From Xenopus tropicalis (Eukaryota; Chordata; Amphibia; Anura; Pipidae): DNA of 64,000 bases. Numbering within the stretch: the first letter of the stretch is position 1; each line of letters starts with the position of its first letter. This document shows, piece by piece, positions 12,401 to 27,117 of the stretch. The notes under the pieces are model-generated. The model searched no databases. It was not told the DNA's origin and was given only the letters and a program-made list of their open reading frames with translations. The stretch lies in contig NC_030680.2 of NCBI RefSeq assembly GCF_000004195.4, forward strand, positions 148,307,045 to 148,371,044, read 5' to 3'. Position numbers and translations under genes: made by a program.

Positions 12401-15400
12401 GGGTAGCAGTTTTAGAGGGGTGGCCCTATATGGAAATAACCCCCCCTACCTGCCACTAGACTCGTAAATCCGATGGTGGAGCTGTGGGGGGCACGTATCC
12501 CTCTCCTCTGCAATCAGCACATGTGCAAAGACTGTCCTGTACCTACACATGTTGGAAAATGGAGGGGCGAATGGCAAGTAACAGCAGCAGTCACAATGTC
12601 AATACCATACTAAAAGTAAAGGATTGCTGTCACTTTTGATCTAGACCAGGGGTCCCCAACCTTTCTTACACGTGAGCCACTGTCAAATGTAAAAAGACTT
12701 GGAGAGCAACACAAGCACCATAAAAGTTAATGGAGGTGCCAAATAAGGGCTGTGATTGGCTGTTAGGCAGCCTCTATGCACACTATCAGCGTACAGGGGC
12801 TTTATTTGGTAGGAAATCTTTTTCCAAGTTTTTATTCAACCAAAACTTGCCCCCAAGTCAGGAATTCAAAAATAACTCCCTGGTTTGGGGGCACTGAGAG
12901 CAACATCCAAGGGGTTGGGGAGCAACATGTTGCCCTGAGCCACTGGTTGGGGATCACTGATCTAGAGAGAGTAAAAAGAAAGGTCAGAGAGCTGGTTTCA
13001 GTGACATTTGCAATGTTTATCTGTCTATAGAAAGATCTAGTATATAGATAGACATGTAAGAATACCTCTGTAAAAAATAAACCATAAAAATCACATGGTA
13101 GTGTTCCTTTTATTCTAAGGTCATCTATCCCTATAAGAAGTGCCAGCATCACTTAATAAATAAAACTTCAACAATAATATGGTGTTTATCTTGGATCTGT
13201 GAGAACTTGTGCTTATCAGCTGTGGGAGGAAGCCCAGCAGAGCTCCAGGCATGTTCTGTCATGGTGCTGTTTGCCTTGCCATATTTGTTTCTATTGTGAT
13301 CCTTAATGGCATCATTCTATTTATTTGTTTCTTTTGTATGATGCAAAATATTCCCAGAACCTTATTTGTATTCCAAATAAAATAAGCCTGATGTCATTAA
13401 AGTATAACCAATATCCTGTGAGTTGCAGTTAAACAGCTGCTGGAGGGCCCGTGCCCAGTTTAACACATTCTCTGTGTATGGTCTTCCAGGCGCTCATGCA
13501 ATTAAGGTGACCTACGATGACGAACCGGTCCCCAACAGCCCATTCAAAGTGGGAGTGACAGAGGGCTGCTACCCTGATCGCGTGAAAGCCCAAGGTGCTG
13601 GACTCACAGAGGCTTTGACAAACAAGCCAAATTTGTTTTCAGTCATTACAAGGTTAGTAGAGGACACCCCAGCCTAGTTCATTCCTACTGATGCACTTTG
13701 TTGCTTTTATTGACTTTTACGCAAATTATTTAATTCACTAACACATTTAGCTGTAAGAGGCAAAATACTAATTCAGAGGCAAAATACTGATAGAGTATGA
13801 GGATGGTTCAAAGCGCAGCAGGGAGTTGCTTTGCTGTGCAGCAAGAAAGGCATAAGGTACAGGAGTCTAAAGCCGGCCATACACGCACCGATAATATCGT
13901 AAGAAACCTTGTTTCGTACAATATTCGGTGCGTGTATGGCGGCTCGATGAGGTGACCGATATCACAAAAGGCTGCAGATATCGGTAGACTCGTTGATCGC
14001 CCAGGTCAAAAGATTTTGATGGGGCCCGAGCAAAATCTACGTTCAGAGCTGAATCGGCAGAAGGAGGTAGAATTCCTATTGTTTCTACCTCCATATCTGA
14101 CAATTCAGCCCTGAACATCAGTGGAGGGTGTGAACGATCAATGCGTCGCACCAGTGGTCGCACAAAAGATCAAAATTTCTACATGTATGGCCACCTTTAG
14201 GCTAAGGACCCACGGAGCGGTTCAGTAGCCCGCAATAGATCTTTGCTATTGTGGGTGACGAACCACTCTGAAATGCCTTTCTACCAGCAGCAAAAGGAGT
14301 CGCCGGTGGAAAGGCCATTTTGCATCACTTTGTTGTTCTGAAGTCACACAAAGTTTCCTCCTGCAGGCAGCTTCATGCGACTTGGGAATACCAAAGCAAT
14401 GCAGAGATCTATCGCGGGGGACTTAACTGCTCCGTGGGTCCTTAGCCTAAGTGTTTATGCTTATGCGGTATAATTCAGTATTTGATTTACAAGGGCCCCG
14501 CTAAATGCACTCTGGGTGCTCTTTTTTTCTTCCCACACTCCAAAAACAGGAGCAGGTTTACTGACACCTGATAAAATTTGACCCTACTGTGTGTGAATGT
14601 GATTAAAATCTTAGATGGTAAGCTCCACTGGGGCAGGGTCTAAGGGCGAAGACACATGGGGCGATTAGTCGCTGTGACTTTTAATTAACTTAATTGCGGC
14701 AACTTACCGCCCATGGAATTCAATTACATTGCCGCGACAAATCGCGCGAGTAATTTTGCGACTTTTCATCGACTAATCGTCCATGTGTCTTCGCCCTAAA
14801 TGTGGCCATACATGCACCATTATTATTGTACGAAACTAATCAGTGTGTGTATGGTGGGAGACAAGGCAAAAGATACCAGTGAAAGCCTTGGATACCAGTT
14901 GTCTCATCAATCGGGCAGGACTAAAAATTTTGATCAGGCGCATCAACATCATAACAACATTAATGCTGAATTGTCAGATAGAGGTAAAGAATTCCTTTGT
15001 TTTTACCTTCATATCTGACAATTCGGCTCTTAACGTTAGTAGAGTGGGTGAATGAACTTTCCCACAACCAATGATGGCAAAGACTGTAATTGTAGCGTGT
15101 ATGGCCACCTTAATGCTGTATAATCTCTGTAAAACACTGCATAAATGTGTATATAAATAACTTACATAAATAAGGTAAACAATATGACACCTCCCACCCA
15201 TATGCACTGAATAAGTACAAATATACAGAGAAGGAATGTTTGCATTACACAGTATATATACCCTCATACTGTATTGCCTAGTTACAGGAAATCAAAGGAA
15301 GATAAACACTAATTATGTACTGATGGGTTTATAAGATCGGTATTTATATACACGCCACAATTTACGCACAAAACGTTGGTTGCTATTTCTCATTGTATAT

Positions 15401-18400
15401 TGTACAAGATTGGTTTTCCCCTTGATTGCCGAGCACACAAAACATTTTTAAACTTAACGAAATATATATTTTTTAATTTCAGTAACAGTCGTGCATTGTA
15501 GCTAGCCTTCATAATAAAGACATTTGGGGACTTTTGATATTATTTCTGTACATTCTCCTGTGCTTCTTTGTTAAAGTAGCAGTGAAATGAAAAGTTTTCA
15601 AATTAAATAAATTGTAATGTACTGTTGACCTGCACTGGTAAAATGTGTGTGTTTGCTCTAGAAAGGCCACTATAGGTTATAAAAATAAGCTAAAGGCCCC
15701 CATACATGGCCCGTGTAGGGGCAGAAACGAGGGGCCTGGCTGACCGATATCTGGCCTGAAATTGGCCAGATATTGATCGGCCAGGTTAGAAAATCCAGTC
15801 GGATCGGGGACCGCATCGGCTCGTTGATGCGGTCCCCGAACCGACTGCCCCATGGCCGCAAATGTAATCCGATTGTTTGGCCCCAGAGCCAAACGATCAG
15901 ATTTATTTTTTTTAAGCTACTTGCTACCCAATATCGCCCACCCATAGGTGGGGATATCGGGTGAAGATCTGCTCGCTTGGCGACATTGCCAAGCAAGCAG
16001 ATCTGCCCGTGTATGGCCAGCTTGATGTGTAGCCACGGGGGTAGATATTCAAATTTAAATAGGGCTAAATGGCACAGTCTACATAGCAGATTACAGATAA
16101 GGTCTGTAAAACACCATTGTATTCTATAGAGATTATTATCTGCTATGTAACATGTGCCTTTTTTCCAGCTTGTCTACACGGCAGCTTCTTTATATAAACT
16201 TTAGTAGTGTTTCTGAAGCAAACACACAGATTTTACCAGTGCGGGACAACAGTACAATATATTTTAATTACTTTGATACAATTTCACACTAATGTGTAGC
16301 CTGGATAAAGGCAGCAGATGAGATTGGGATGCAGACTATTGCAGTTAAGTGGGGCACTGTACAATACAGGAGCACAAGAATATTTTGACTGATAATTGTG
16401 CAAACAAGCGCCCCAGTAAAATGCTCAACATTTTTTTTCTTTTTGCAGGGGGGCTGGGATTGGCGGCCTAGGAATTACAGTGGAAGGACCCTCAGAATCC
16501 AAAATGTCTTGTAAAGACAACAAGGATGGCAGCTGCAGTGTGGAATACACTCCCTATGTCACAGGGGACTATGATGTGAATATTACATATGATGGAGAGC
16601 ATATTCCAGGTATGAGGAAACACCAGGTTGTTCAAACACTGCTCTCATTTTTATCATGAAAAAGGGTATTTTGTAGGGATTCTGGGAAACAGCATACAAA
16701 ATTGCTTGAATTTAATAAGATTTAAATATGTTTCTTTAGTGGCCAAGTCTTCAAGTAGATACCGTGCCGCTGCTGTGATTGTTTTTAGCAGTATTGTTGG
16801 CGCATGTATTTTCATGTTGCCCCCTAAGGAATGAATGACCCCTATTAACCCTGTGTCCCCAGTTGGATTTTTCATGGCATTGCAAAAGTAAAGACTTACC
16901 CTTACAGAAGAGCTGGCAGTTGAAAGGTCAGATGAATTGGTTTATTCTGCTCCAGATAAGATCTCTGTGGCGCTGTAAGAATGTGGCACGCAGGACAGAA
17001 GACAGAATCTGCAGAAGGGGCACATGTGATAGTGAAATAATGGATGTTTTTACAAAAAGTCTGTTGCTGTTTTTTTAAGATTAATATCTCATGGCTGCTG
17101 ACATAATAGAACATTCCATTATTGTGGGGCCAACTGCTTGTGATAAAATCTGCCTAATCTGTCTTTGTTTTGCATTAGAGATGGCCTATTATGATTTTTA
17201 ACTTCCTCTTGTTAACGGGGACATATAGGAAACTTAAGCAGGAATGACATGCACTCTTGTTTCCTATTAATGTTCAGCAAAGAACAATATCATACGTTGT
17301 TCTGCCCACAGAAGTTTTCTGTAGCTACATTTTCCTATTTATTAGTACATGAGGATAACATTACCTATCATCTCATGACTGCAGTGCAACTGGGAATTGG
17401 CTAAATTAATATGAATAATGGCAGACCAAGCCACAGTCCCTCTAGTTAAGGTGGCCATACACGTTAAGATCCGTGAGGCATATACGTTAATATCTGTGGG
17501 GGAAATAGGGAGAAGATCTGCTTGCTTGGCGACATCGCCAAGCGAGCGGATCTTCTCCCTATATCCTCACCTACGGGTGGGCGATATCGGGCGAATCCAG
17601 GGTAATTCAGTCGTTTGGCCCTGGGGCCAAACAAGCGAATTAAAACGACAGTAATAGGCGCAGTCGGTTCGGGGACCACGTCAACAAGCCGATGCGGCCC
17701 CTGATCTGACTAAATTTTTTAACCTGCCCAATCGATATCTGGGCAATTTCAGGCCAGATGTCGGTTGAGCAGGCCAGTTGTTATTGCCCCTACACGGGCT
17801 GATAAGCTGCTGAATCGGTCTAGGGACTGATATCGGCAGCTAGAATCCCGTGGCCCGTGCATGGCCACCTTTACTCTCAGAAACAAGCGGCTTTTGGTTC
17901 GCAAAACATTCAAGTTGTTATAGTTTGATTGTTAAAAGTACAGGTCTAATTGGTTGGATGGACTACTGGAGCGTGTGGTATAGAATAATGCAATTACATC
18001 ATTGTTTCAGTAATTAATTTGTTATACATACGTATAGGTTAGGGTGAAGCATGAAAAGGAAAGAGAAGAGCAGATATAGGTCATGGACATGCCGTCATTT
18101 CCTCATTCCTAAGTAACCCCTGCTGTATTCAACATGTCGTAGACCTTCACCGTGTCATGAAATCAATAGGTTAATTAAGTTTTTAGCCTCACTCAGACCA
18201 GTTAGAATGGCCGTACACAGTCCAGTAAATCCAGTCCAATAAACTGACAGCTTTTTATCCTGTGTGCTTTCTTTAAGCACTTCCGACTTACCTCCCAGGA
18301 CACTTTTCCTCACACTCTCCTTTGCTGTAAATACTTCCTGGTTACCCCACAGAACACTTTTCCTCACTCTCTCATTTGCTGTAAATACTTCCTGGTTACC

Positions 18401-21400
18401 CCACAGAACACTTTTCCTCACTCTCTCATTTGCTGTAAATACTTCCTGGTTACCCCACAGAACACTTTTCCTCACTCTCTCATTTGCTGTAAATACTTCC
18501 TGGTTACCCCACAGAACACTTTTCCTCACTCTCTCATTTGCTGTAAATACTTCCTGGTTACCCCACAGAACACTTTTCCTCACTCTCTCATTTGCTGTAA
18601 ATACTTCCTGGTTACCCCACAGAACACTTTTCCTCACTCTCTCATTTGCTGTAAATACTTCCTGGTTACCCCACAGAACACTTTTCCTCACTCTCTCATT
18701 TGCTGGAAATACTTCCTGGTTACCCCACAGAACACTTTCCCTCACTCTCTCATTTGCTGTAAATACTTCCTGGTTACCCCACAGAACACTTTCCCTCACA
18801 ATCTCATTTGCTGTAAATACAGGTATAGGACTCATTATCCAGAATGCTCGGGACCAAGGGTATTCCGGATAAGGGGTCTTTCCGTAATTTGGATCTCAAT
18901 ACCTTAAGTCTACTAAAAAATCAATAAAACATTAATTAAACCCAATAGGATTGTTTTGCATCCAATAAGGATTATTTATATCTTAGTTGGAATCAATTAC
19001 AAGGTTCTGTTTTATTTCTACATAGAAAAAGGAAATCAGTTTTAAAATTCTGAATTATTTGATTAAAATGTCTATGGGAGACGGGCATTCCGTAATTTGG
19101 AGCTTTCTGGTTAACGGGTTTCCGGATAAGGGGTCCGATACCTGTACTTCCTGGTTACCCCACAAAACACTCTCCCTCACAATCTTATTTGCTGTAAACA
19201 CTTCCTGGTTATTTCACATGACACTGAAACTGAAATACATATTTGCACCACATACACCAGCTGACAGGAACTCTCCTACTAACAGGACAGTGTGAGTGTA
19301 GGACAGTGTGAGGGCTTCTTCAGCTTCCCCGGCGCTTACTGTATCCAATCACTGACCTGCCCGCTGCCATTACAGAGGGGTGCTAGTCAGGGCCCATATT
19401 GCTACAGGAGTGCTAAAAGGTGGATATGCTTAACTGAGCATGGAATTAGCTCCTGCAACAGTGTAAGCCATAGCAGAAGCAATTTCCCCCCTTCAGTGGA
19501 TTAAGCCTCCATTTACATATTTGTTGCATGGAAACATTTATCCTTCTTAGTGACCTTGTTCTCTTAACCTAACTTGAACTTACCCGTAACTTAAGTTCTG
19601 TGGAGAAAGAGAAAACCAAATTCATTGTGTGATGCTATGAGCCTTTGTTTCCTACACATATACAGTTTCCTTTGTATTTCCCTTGCAGGCAGCCCATTCA
19701 GAGTACCAGTGAAAGATGTTGTGGATCCCAGCAAGGTCAAGATATCTGGCCCTGGGCTGGGAACAGCGGTACGAGCAAAAATCCCTCAGCAGTTTACAGT
19801 AGATACCAGCAAAGCTGGCATTGCGCCCCTGGCAGTGCAAGTGACAGGACCAAGAGGTAAGAACTCTGAGGAAAAACAACAACATTAATGAATACATCTT
19901 TGTTCTTTCTGAGCCAGAACTACATAGTGTGGAGGCTTTGTAAAGTCCTCAGCTGGGTCTGAGAGAGTGATGTGATCTGCCCTGTCCTCTACAGAGTGAG
20001 GCTTAGTAGTATATTTATCATGCTGTGTAAAAAGTGGAGTAAAGCATTACTGGTGATCTTACCCAGAGCAACCAATCAGCAATTAGATTTTGACAGTTAG
20101 AAAATCAAATCAAAGCATCTGATGGACGTATGTCTTTTTTCAACCCAACTTACTATGTTACTATGATTGGCTGCAATATACAACATCACCGGTGATGTTT
20201 TACTCCACTTTTTACACAGCATGATAAATATACCCTTTAGTGTATAGTGTAAACGGCAGTTAACATGAAAAGAAGATGATAGTGTCCAAAATATAATTCT
20301 CTGAGACTGTGGCAGCGACTTTCTTGTTAACCTGCAATTCCCAGCATCCCTTGGCAAATATTGTACAACGCTGCGTACCCTTGTGGCGCTTTATAAATAA
20401 AGTTATACATACATACATATTCTATTAGGACTGATATTTATTAGGGCTATACTACACTGGAGATTTTGATCAGATTTTGTGCTTCAGATTTTATGCAGAG
20501 GCAGCATGCAGCTTTCCCTTCCAACAGACATGTCATGTCCAAGGGCAAAGCTTCCATGTAGTTTACACATCAGATTTTTCTGTCAGTCCCACTACTTTTT
20601 AACCCATGCAACTACAGCTGACTTCTTGAATGTGTTCTATCAATCCGACTCCATTTTACAAAATCTCCTGTGTAGTTTAGCTCTTAAGGATAAACTGGAG
20701 GTGTGCCTAGTTACCTTCAAGTGCTGTTGGCCGTGGCAGTTTGCCATCATTATCAACATTATCAGATATTAACTGGTGATTTGGTCAAAGCGTGACGCTA
20801 ATGAATTTTATCTGTGTATGTACAAATAATGTACAAACTGCTCCAGCTATTGTATTAGATTGCTAGGTAAAAGAAAACAAGCGGTAAAGATCAATACACT
20901 CACACCTTAAAGGGCATCTATCTCCGTAGAATAGAGCCCGCACTCTGGTTGGGTGCTAGGCCGCACACACCCAGAGGGAGCTCCCAGTTTGGACGCCCAT
21001 CTCTGTGCCACAACATGGCTGCCCACACTGGGAGCAACCTCACCTTTAACTTAACATTTAGTATGATATAGAGAGGGCTATTCGCAATTGGTTTTTGAAT
21101 TATTTAGCTTTTTATGTAGAAACTCTCCAGTTTGGTATTTCAGCAGCTATCTGGTTGCTAGGGTCCAAAATATCCTAGCATCCTGGCTTTGATTTGAATG
21201 AGAGACTGGAATATTAATTGAAAATAGCCTAAATAGAAAGGTTAGAAATAAGAAGTAACAATAAACAATAAAACTGGAGCCTCACAGAGCAATAGTTTTT
21301 GGCTGCTGGGGTCAGTGACGCCCCATTTGAAAGCTGGAAAGAGGCAAAAGAGGAAGGCAAGCTATAAAAAAGAAAACATTAAAACCAATTGAAAAGTTGA

Positions 21401-24400
21401 TTAGAATTAGCCATTCTATAACATGCTAAAAGTTAGCGTAAAGGTGCACAACCCCTTTAAAGGGGGGACTTCACCTTAGAATTAACTTTTAGTATGATGT
21501 GTCCTGACACAATTTGCAATTGGTTTTCAATTCATATATTACACCCTATAAAAGTTTATTCGAAGATCAGATTCCCCTTTAATATTTCTAGTAGACAAAT
21601 ACATAAAAAGCATTCAAAGGTTTTCCATTCCTTTACCTCATTCGTTTGCTTTTTCCATCCAACGGCTGGCTGAGGGTCCTGGGAGTTCTACTTCCCAACA
21701 GCTGGAAGCCGTGATATATATATTTTTTTATATCCCTTCGAAGGCCACACTACAGGGGAGAATTAGGGAGGGGGATTGGGTTATTGTAGGAAGTATCCCT
21801 GGTGTCCTGTATCACGTCAGTCAGGAAAACATCAAGTAGATCCCTTATGAGTCTGGTTATGTTTTTCATCTGCTCCTGCATCCAGGGACAACCCTTGTGA
21901 TCAGATACAAATGTAGGTTCAAGCGAGGTCACAATGCAGCAATATTTCCACTGCACTCACTTACAAACAGAGCAATACATATATAAACCACACAGAGATC
22001 ATTTAGTGGTTTGGTCATTACATTCCATTATTTTACATTGGGCAAACTATAAAAAGACACTGACGTATCACAGCTCTAAAGTGGTTGCATTTTTTAATGA
22101 TCTAAGCTCGTTTTAACACAAAATATGTAACATTACCATGATTTTGCTTACGTGCCTCAACTATTTATTATTATTATTATTATTATTATGAAAAAATATC
22201 CCGCACTCACAGGACTTATGAATACGAAAAACTTTTATTGGCAAGTAGTCACTTGCCAATAAAAGTTTTTAGTATTCATAAGTCCTGTGAGTGCGGGATA
22301 TTTTTTCATAATGTCTATGCTTCTGACATTCTGCACCCAGGCATCTGTGACCCATTTATGAGACGTGAGTGCCTGATTTTCTGTGTCTGCATCTATTATT
22401 ATTATTATTATTATTAACATTTATTTATAAAGCGCCAACATATTCCGCAGCGCTGTATGATAAGTAATCCTTTTAACCTTGCATTATCTTCTGCTTAAAT
22501 GGGTGGTTCACCTCTGAGTTAACTCTTAGTATGTTATAGAATGTCCCATTCCTAGCAATTGGTCTTCTTATTTATTTTTATATAGTTTAAGAATTATTTG
22601 CCTTCCTCTTGTGCTTCTTTCCAGTTTTCAAATGGGGGTCACTGACCCCAGCAGCCAAAACCTTTTGCCCTATTAGTTTTTTTGTTATTTTTACTTTTAA
22701 TTACTTATCTTCTGATTCGGTCTCTCTTCTGTTCATATTTCTGCCTATTATTCAAACAACTGCCTGGTTGCTAAGATAAATAAGACCCTAGCAACCAGAT
22801 TGCTGAAATACCAAACTTGAAAGCCGCTGAACAAAAAGCTAAGTAACTTTAAAATCATTAAAAAGAAAATATTAAGACCAATATCCCTGCGCCTCGCGGC
22901 TGCTAGCTGGCCTGACATCGTATAACATGGACCATATAACGATCTTTATTCCTAGCTGAGGCAGACTTGCTAACGAGACGCAACCCCCTGCAAGCCCTTT
23001 CAGATTTCTTTAAAGGTGAATTCAAGCGAAACGCCAATGAGCCAGGTTTGAGCTTCTATCCTCTGCTCCAGGAAAAACAGACGTTCAAATCAACCCTGAT
23101 TCCACCACCTTTTTTCTCTTTGCTTTTTCCACTCTTTCTTTCCTCTAATCTTCTTGGTGCTCATATGAATCTACCTGGGAAACATCTATAAGTTGCAGGG
23201 GGGTCTCCAGTTCCTGGCACGTCCCCTTGTAACTCATGGATGGAAAAATTCTGATTCCACTTAACAAACGGCTATTTTAGAATTTAATTAAAGGTGCATT
23301 CTCATTCCTTCCCCTGCAAGTTTCTGCTTTAAACCATGCCATATTTATTCCATTTATTTCCCATAAAGCATGGACTATTGAATGTGCAGATCTGGTGCCT
23401 GCAGTACATACTATTACAAATTTAAAGAGATACTGCCATGATTTTTATGGGTTACTTTTTATCTCTAAATGACGCTTTTACACAGCAAATAATTCCCTCT
23501 GCCATTTAACATTTTATTCTTCAACCAACAAATGCAGGCCCGGATTGGTGTTGAGGCCACAAAGGCCCAGGTCTAGGGTGGCACAAACTTAGGGGTGGCA
23601 TGCTGCCCCCCACCGCAGCAAAATTTTAACATTTTCCTCCCAAACAGAGCAATGGGGACCTCTCCCAACTGCTCCGTATGGGAGTTCAAAAGTTTGTGTG
23701 AGGGGGGGGCGGGCTTTGGGGGGAGACTGCAGAAAGGGGGCAGCCTTGGGGCGCCCTAATTTGAAATCTGGCACTAACAAGATGTATGTTTAGCTGTAAT
23801 ATTGGTGTGTAGGCGCCATCTCAGTGCATTGTGCCTGAGTCTGAGCTTTCAGCCAGCGCTACACATTAGAACTGCTTTCCGCTAACCTATTGTTTCTCCT
23901 ACTCCCATGTAACTGGAGGAGTCCCAAGCCGGACTTGGATTTCTTACTATTGAGTGCTATTCTGATACCTACTGGGAGCTGCTATCTTGCTCCCTTCCCA
24001 TTGTTTTGCTGATCGGCTGCTGGGGGTGAGGGGTGAGGGGTGAGTGGGGGGGGGGGAGATATCACTCCAGCTTCCAGCACAGCAGTAAAGTGTGCCTGAA
24101 GTTTATCAGAGCACAGGTCACATGGCTGTGACCCCCTGGGAAATGAAGAATATGGTTAGCCCCATGGGAAAAACAGATTACAATGCAGGATTCTGCTGGA
24201 GAAGCTCTGTTAACTGATGGTTTTTGTAACAAACATGTTTTCCTCTGACAGTATTCCTTTAAACATTTTCCTAAAAGGCACTTGTCTACATCAAAACTTA
24301 ATTTCAGTGGCTTTTCTAACTATATATAATGTATGTCTAAGCAGCTCCCTACAGATGTACAGAGGAGATGTTCTTGCATACAATGAGCCATGTGTTTAAG

Positions 24401-27040
24401 GCAAAATGCATAACACTTTAATCCTTTTTATGAATAAGATTATGCTTCTAATTTTGCCCCCTGATCTCTTTATGCCCCCTCCGGCCTGATATAGAATTAA
24501 GATACGGCGTACATTGAACTCCTTTCCCCCAGTGCAGATATCAGTTACTCTCTGCTCAGAAACCCGGGCACTGAAATTGTTTCCACATGACTGGGCACAG
24601 GCGGGCCGGTTGCACTGTGCCGTGTTAGCCGTATTGGCCACCTTGTGGGAATGCACCTTCCAAGCAGCAGGCTGTCCTGTGCAGTCGAGTCGGCTGACAA
24701 ATACAATAAAGTGGCTACTGCAAAACAGAGTCAGACAGTCGCCCTTTTGTTCTGTAAAGCCCGCTAAGGCACCCTGGGAACAGGACTCCCATGCCCCCCC
24801 TGCTGGGAGTTTTACCAAGTGCTGAAAAGGAAATCTGACTGACAGCTTGTGTGTATTGTGCTTGTACTGGGGAGTTCTAGCTTTGCCTTCGCTTTCTACA
24901 TGGATATGACAAATTGCAGTTTTCCATATGAAGCGATAGGCCCGTGTTAGAAGGGACATTTTTTACATAGTTTGGGCCTCATTACTGATGATTTCCCCAG
25001 TGTGCAGTAGGGGTGTTCTGGTTTCTTGGGACAGAGCTGTTACAGACCTCTTTGCATGATGTCATTCTTTTATAATAATCCAGGGCCCCCAAACATCTTT
25101 TATAATAATCTAGGGCCCCCAAACATCTTTTATAATAATCCAGGGCCCCCAAACATCTTTTATAATAATCTAGGGCCCGAAACATCTTTTATAACAATCT
25201 AGGGCCCCCAAACATCTTTTATAATAATCCAGGGCCCCCAAACATCTTTTATAATAATCTAGGGCCCGAAACATCTTTTATAACAATCTAGGGCCCCCAA
25301 ACATCTTTTATAACAATCTAGGGCCCCCAAACACCTTTTTATAATAATCTAGGGCCCGAAACATCTTTTATAACAATCTAGGGCCCCCAAACATCTTTTA
25401 TAACAATCTAGGGCCCCCAAACACCTTTTTATAATAATCTAGGGCCCCCAAACATCTTTATAATAATCCAGGGCCCCCAAACATATTTTATAATAATATA
25501 GGGCCCCCAAACATTTTAATAATAATCTAGGGCCCCCAAACATATTTTATAATAATCTAGGGCCCCCAAACATTTTAATAATAATCTAGGGCCCCAAACA
25601 TTTTAATAATAATCTAGGGCCCCAAACATCTTAATAATAATCTAGGGCCCACAAACAATTAAAAGAGTGGGTAACTGGGCCACAGTATAGATAGAAAATC
25701 TAAGGAGGAAACTTGGAGGGAACACTGCACCCAATCAGCAGGAAGCATTTCCTGGTCATCTGTTTAAAAGGAAACATCTTATTGGTTGCTGTGGGTTACT
25801 GCTCCTGGGCAATATTAGTGTCTTTTATTACATATGGGGGTAATAGTGCAATAGTTATTAGCTCCCAGGGCAGACTGGAGCAGCTACAAACAGCAGAGAC
25901 AAGCGACATGGCACCTCTCGCTCCCCTTTGCTGAATATAGGCAAATCAGTCTGGGCTGTTTTTCTTGAATATCACGTTTCTGTACTAATAGGATGCAGAT
26001 AAGTGCGTTACCTCGGATAGCCTGAATAGCCTGCTGCTTCTTACATTGAATCATTATTCTGTGGTTTGTGGGCTGCTCCTTCCCATCCAATCGAATTCTC
26101 TGTGATTGTTGAAGCCACATAATGTGCTGCTGGAATTGCTACGGCCCCTTTGCCAAATAAGCATGTCATACTGAGGTCTGCGCTATTAATTGGCTAATAA
26201 GCCCTAGCTCACAGTTCTGCTGTCTGCCCTGGTATTGTTGGGATGGAGCAGAGCTGTCCAGCGGGGATCCTTCCAACCCTAGTTGCACTAGAACTCTCAA
26301 CCAAGGAATTATGGGAGTTGTAGTCCAACAACCGGTTGAACGCATCAGCTTTTAGTTGTTTCCTGGAGCACAAATATTCTTTATTTAGATGGGGAACTAC
26401 TGGCCTTCGTGGATGAACTATAGCTCAAAGCAGGCCTGGAGGAATGAACACGCTCTAGTTGTTGTTAAAAGGGGACCTGTCACCCCGGGGAGTAATTGCA
26501 GATCCTTTTCATGTTAGTTGAGCAAAATATACTTCACTTGCAATATATAAATTATTTAAATCTTGTTTCCTTCAGTCTTGGAAGTCACAACAAGCAGGCA
26601 GGCGCCATTTTGTGGTAGGGTTGCCACCTCTTCGGTCCACCCCTGTGATGTCACCGACCCACCCCTTTCCTGCCCCCTGATATCACTGGCCACCAATCCC
26701 CACCCCTTGTGAAGTCACCTCCCGCCCCCCTGCCCGGAGAAAGAAGCTGTCAGAGGTGGCAACCCTCCATTAAAGCAAATTTTGTACCACCCCAAAATCT
26801 TGTGTATTCGCCTTCTAGATGATATCTAGGAAGTGCTGAATAAAAAATGAAAGTAATCGTAATTAAAAATTTTAAGATGTCAGTCATATATTGCCTGCCC
26901 CACCTCTATACCTCAGGGTTTTAAATACATTTTATACAGATATGGGTGATTTAATAAAAAAAGAGTCATGTTTAATTTGCAAAGAACTTTTATTATACAA
27001 CTTTTTATGTGGGGGTGGGTGACAGGTCCCCCTTAAACTA

Positions 27041-27117
<77 letters not shown>

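Larger units (their letters stand above)
9149..13489 (+). other. flnb intron with minisatellite, palindrome and hAT-like MITE
   Basis: 4.3 kb. It contains the minisatellite at 10141-10880, the palindrome at 12175-12358 and the MITE at 12647-12959. A fragment of the GGCCATACAC family lies near 11195-11225. The rest shows no gene; the open frames over the minisatellite follow its periodicity. Confidence 0.8.
13653..16448 (+). other. flnb intron with a MITE cluster
   Basis: 2.8 kb carrying five inverted-repeat elements (listed) between 13868 and 16025. The element-free parts 15270-15680 and 16030-16448 are AT-rich with no gene seen; the latter holds an imperfect duplication of an 'acatagcagattacagataa' segment around 16080-16150. 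Confidence 0.8.
16610..19688 (+). other. flnb intron with MITEs and a 54-bp minisatellite
   Basis: 3.1 kb. The unique parts 16610-17440 and 19220-19688 hold no gene that I recognise. Confidence 0.8.

Noticed and set aside
18155..18872. Long open frames on both strands (226 and 202 codons)
   Set aside because: They follow the 54-bp (18-codon) minisatellite period, contain the same peptide repeated, and have no start, splice or homology support.
24396..24959. 187-codon minus-strand frame
   Set aside because: No recognisable motif, no splice context, and inside a flnb intron; composition looks like translated non-coding DNA.
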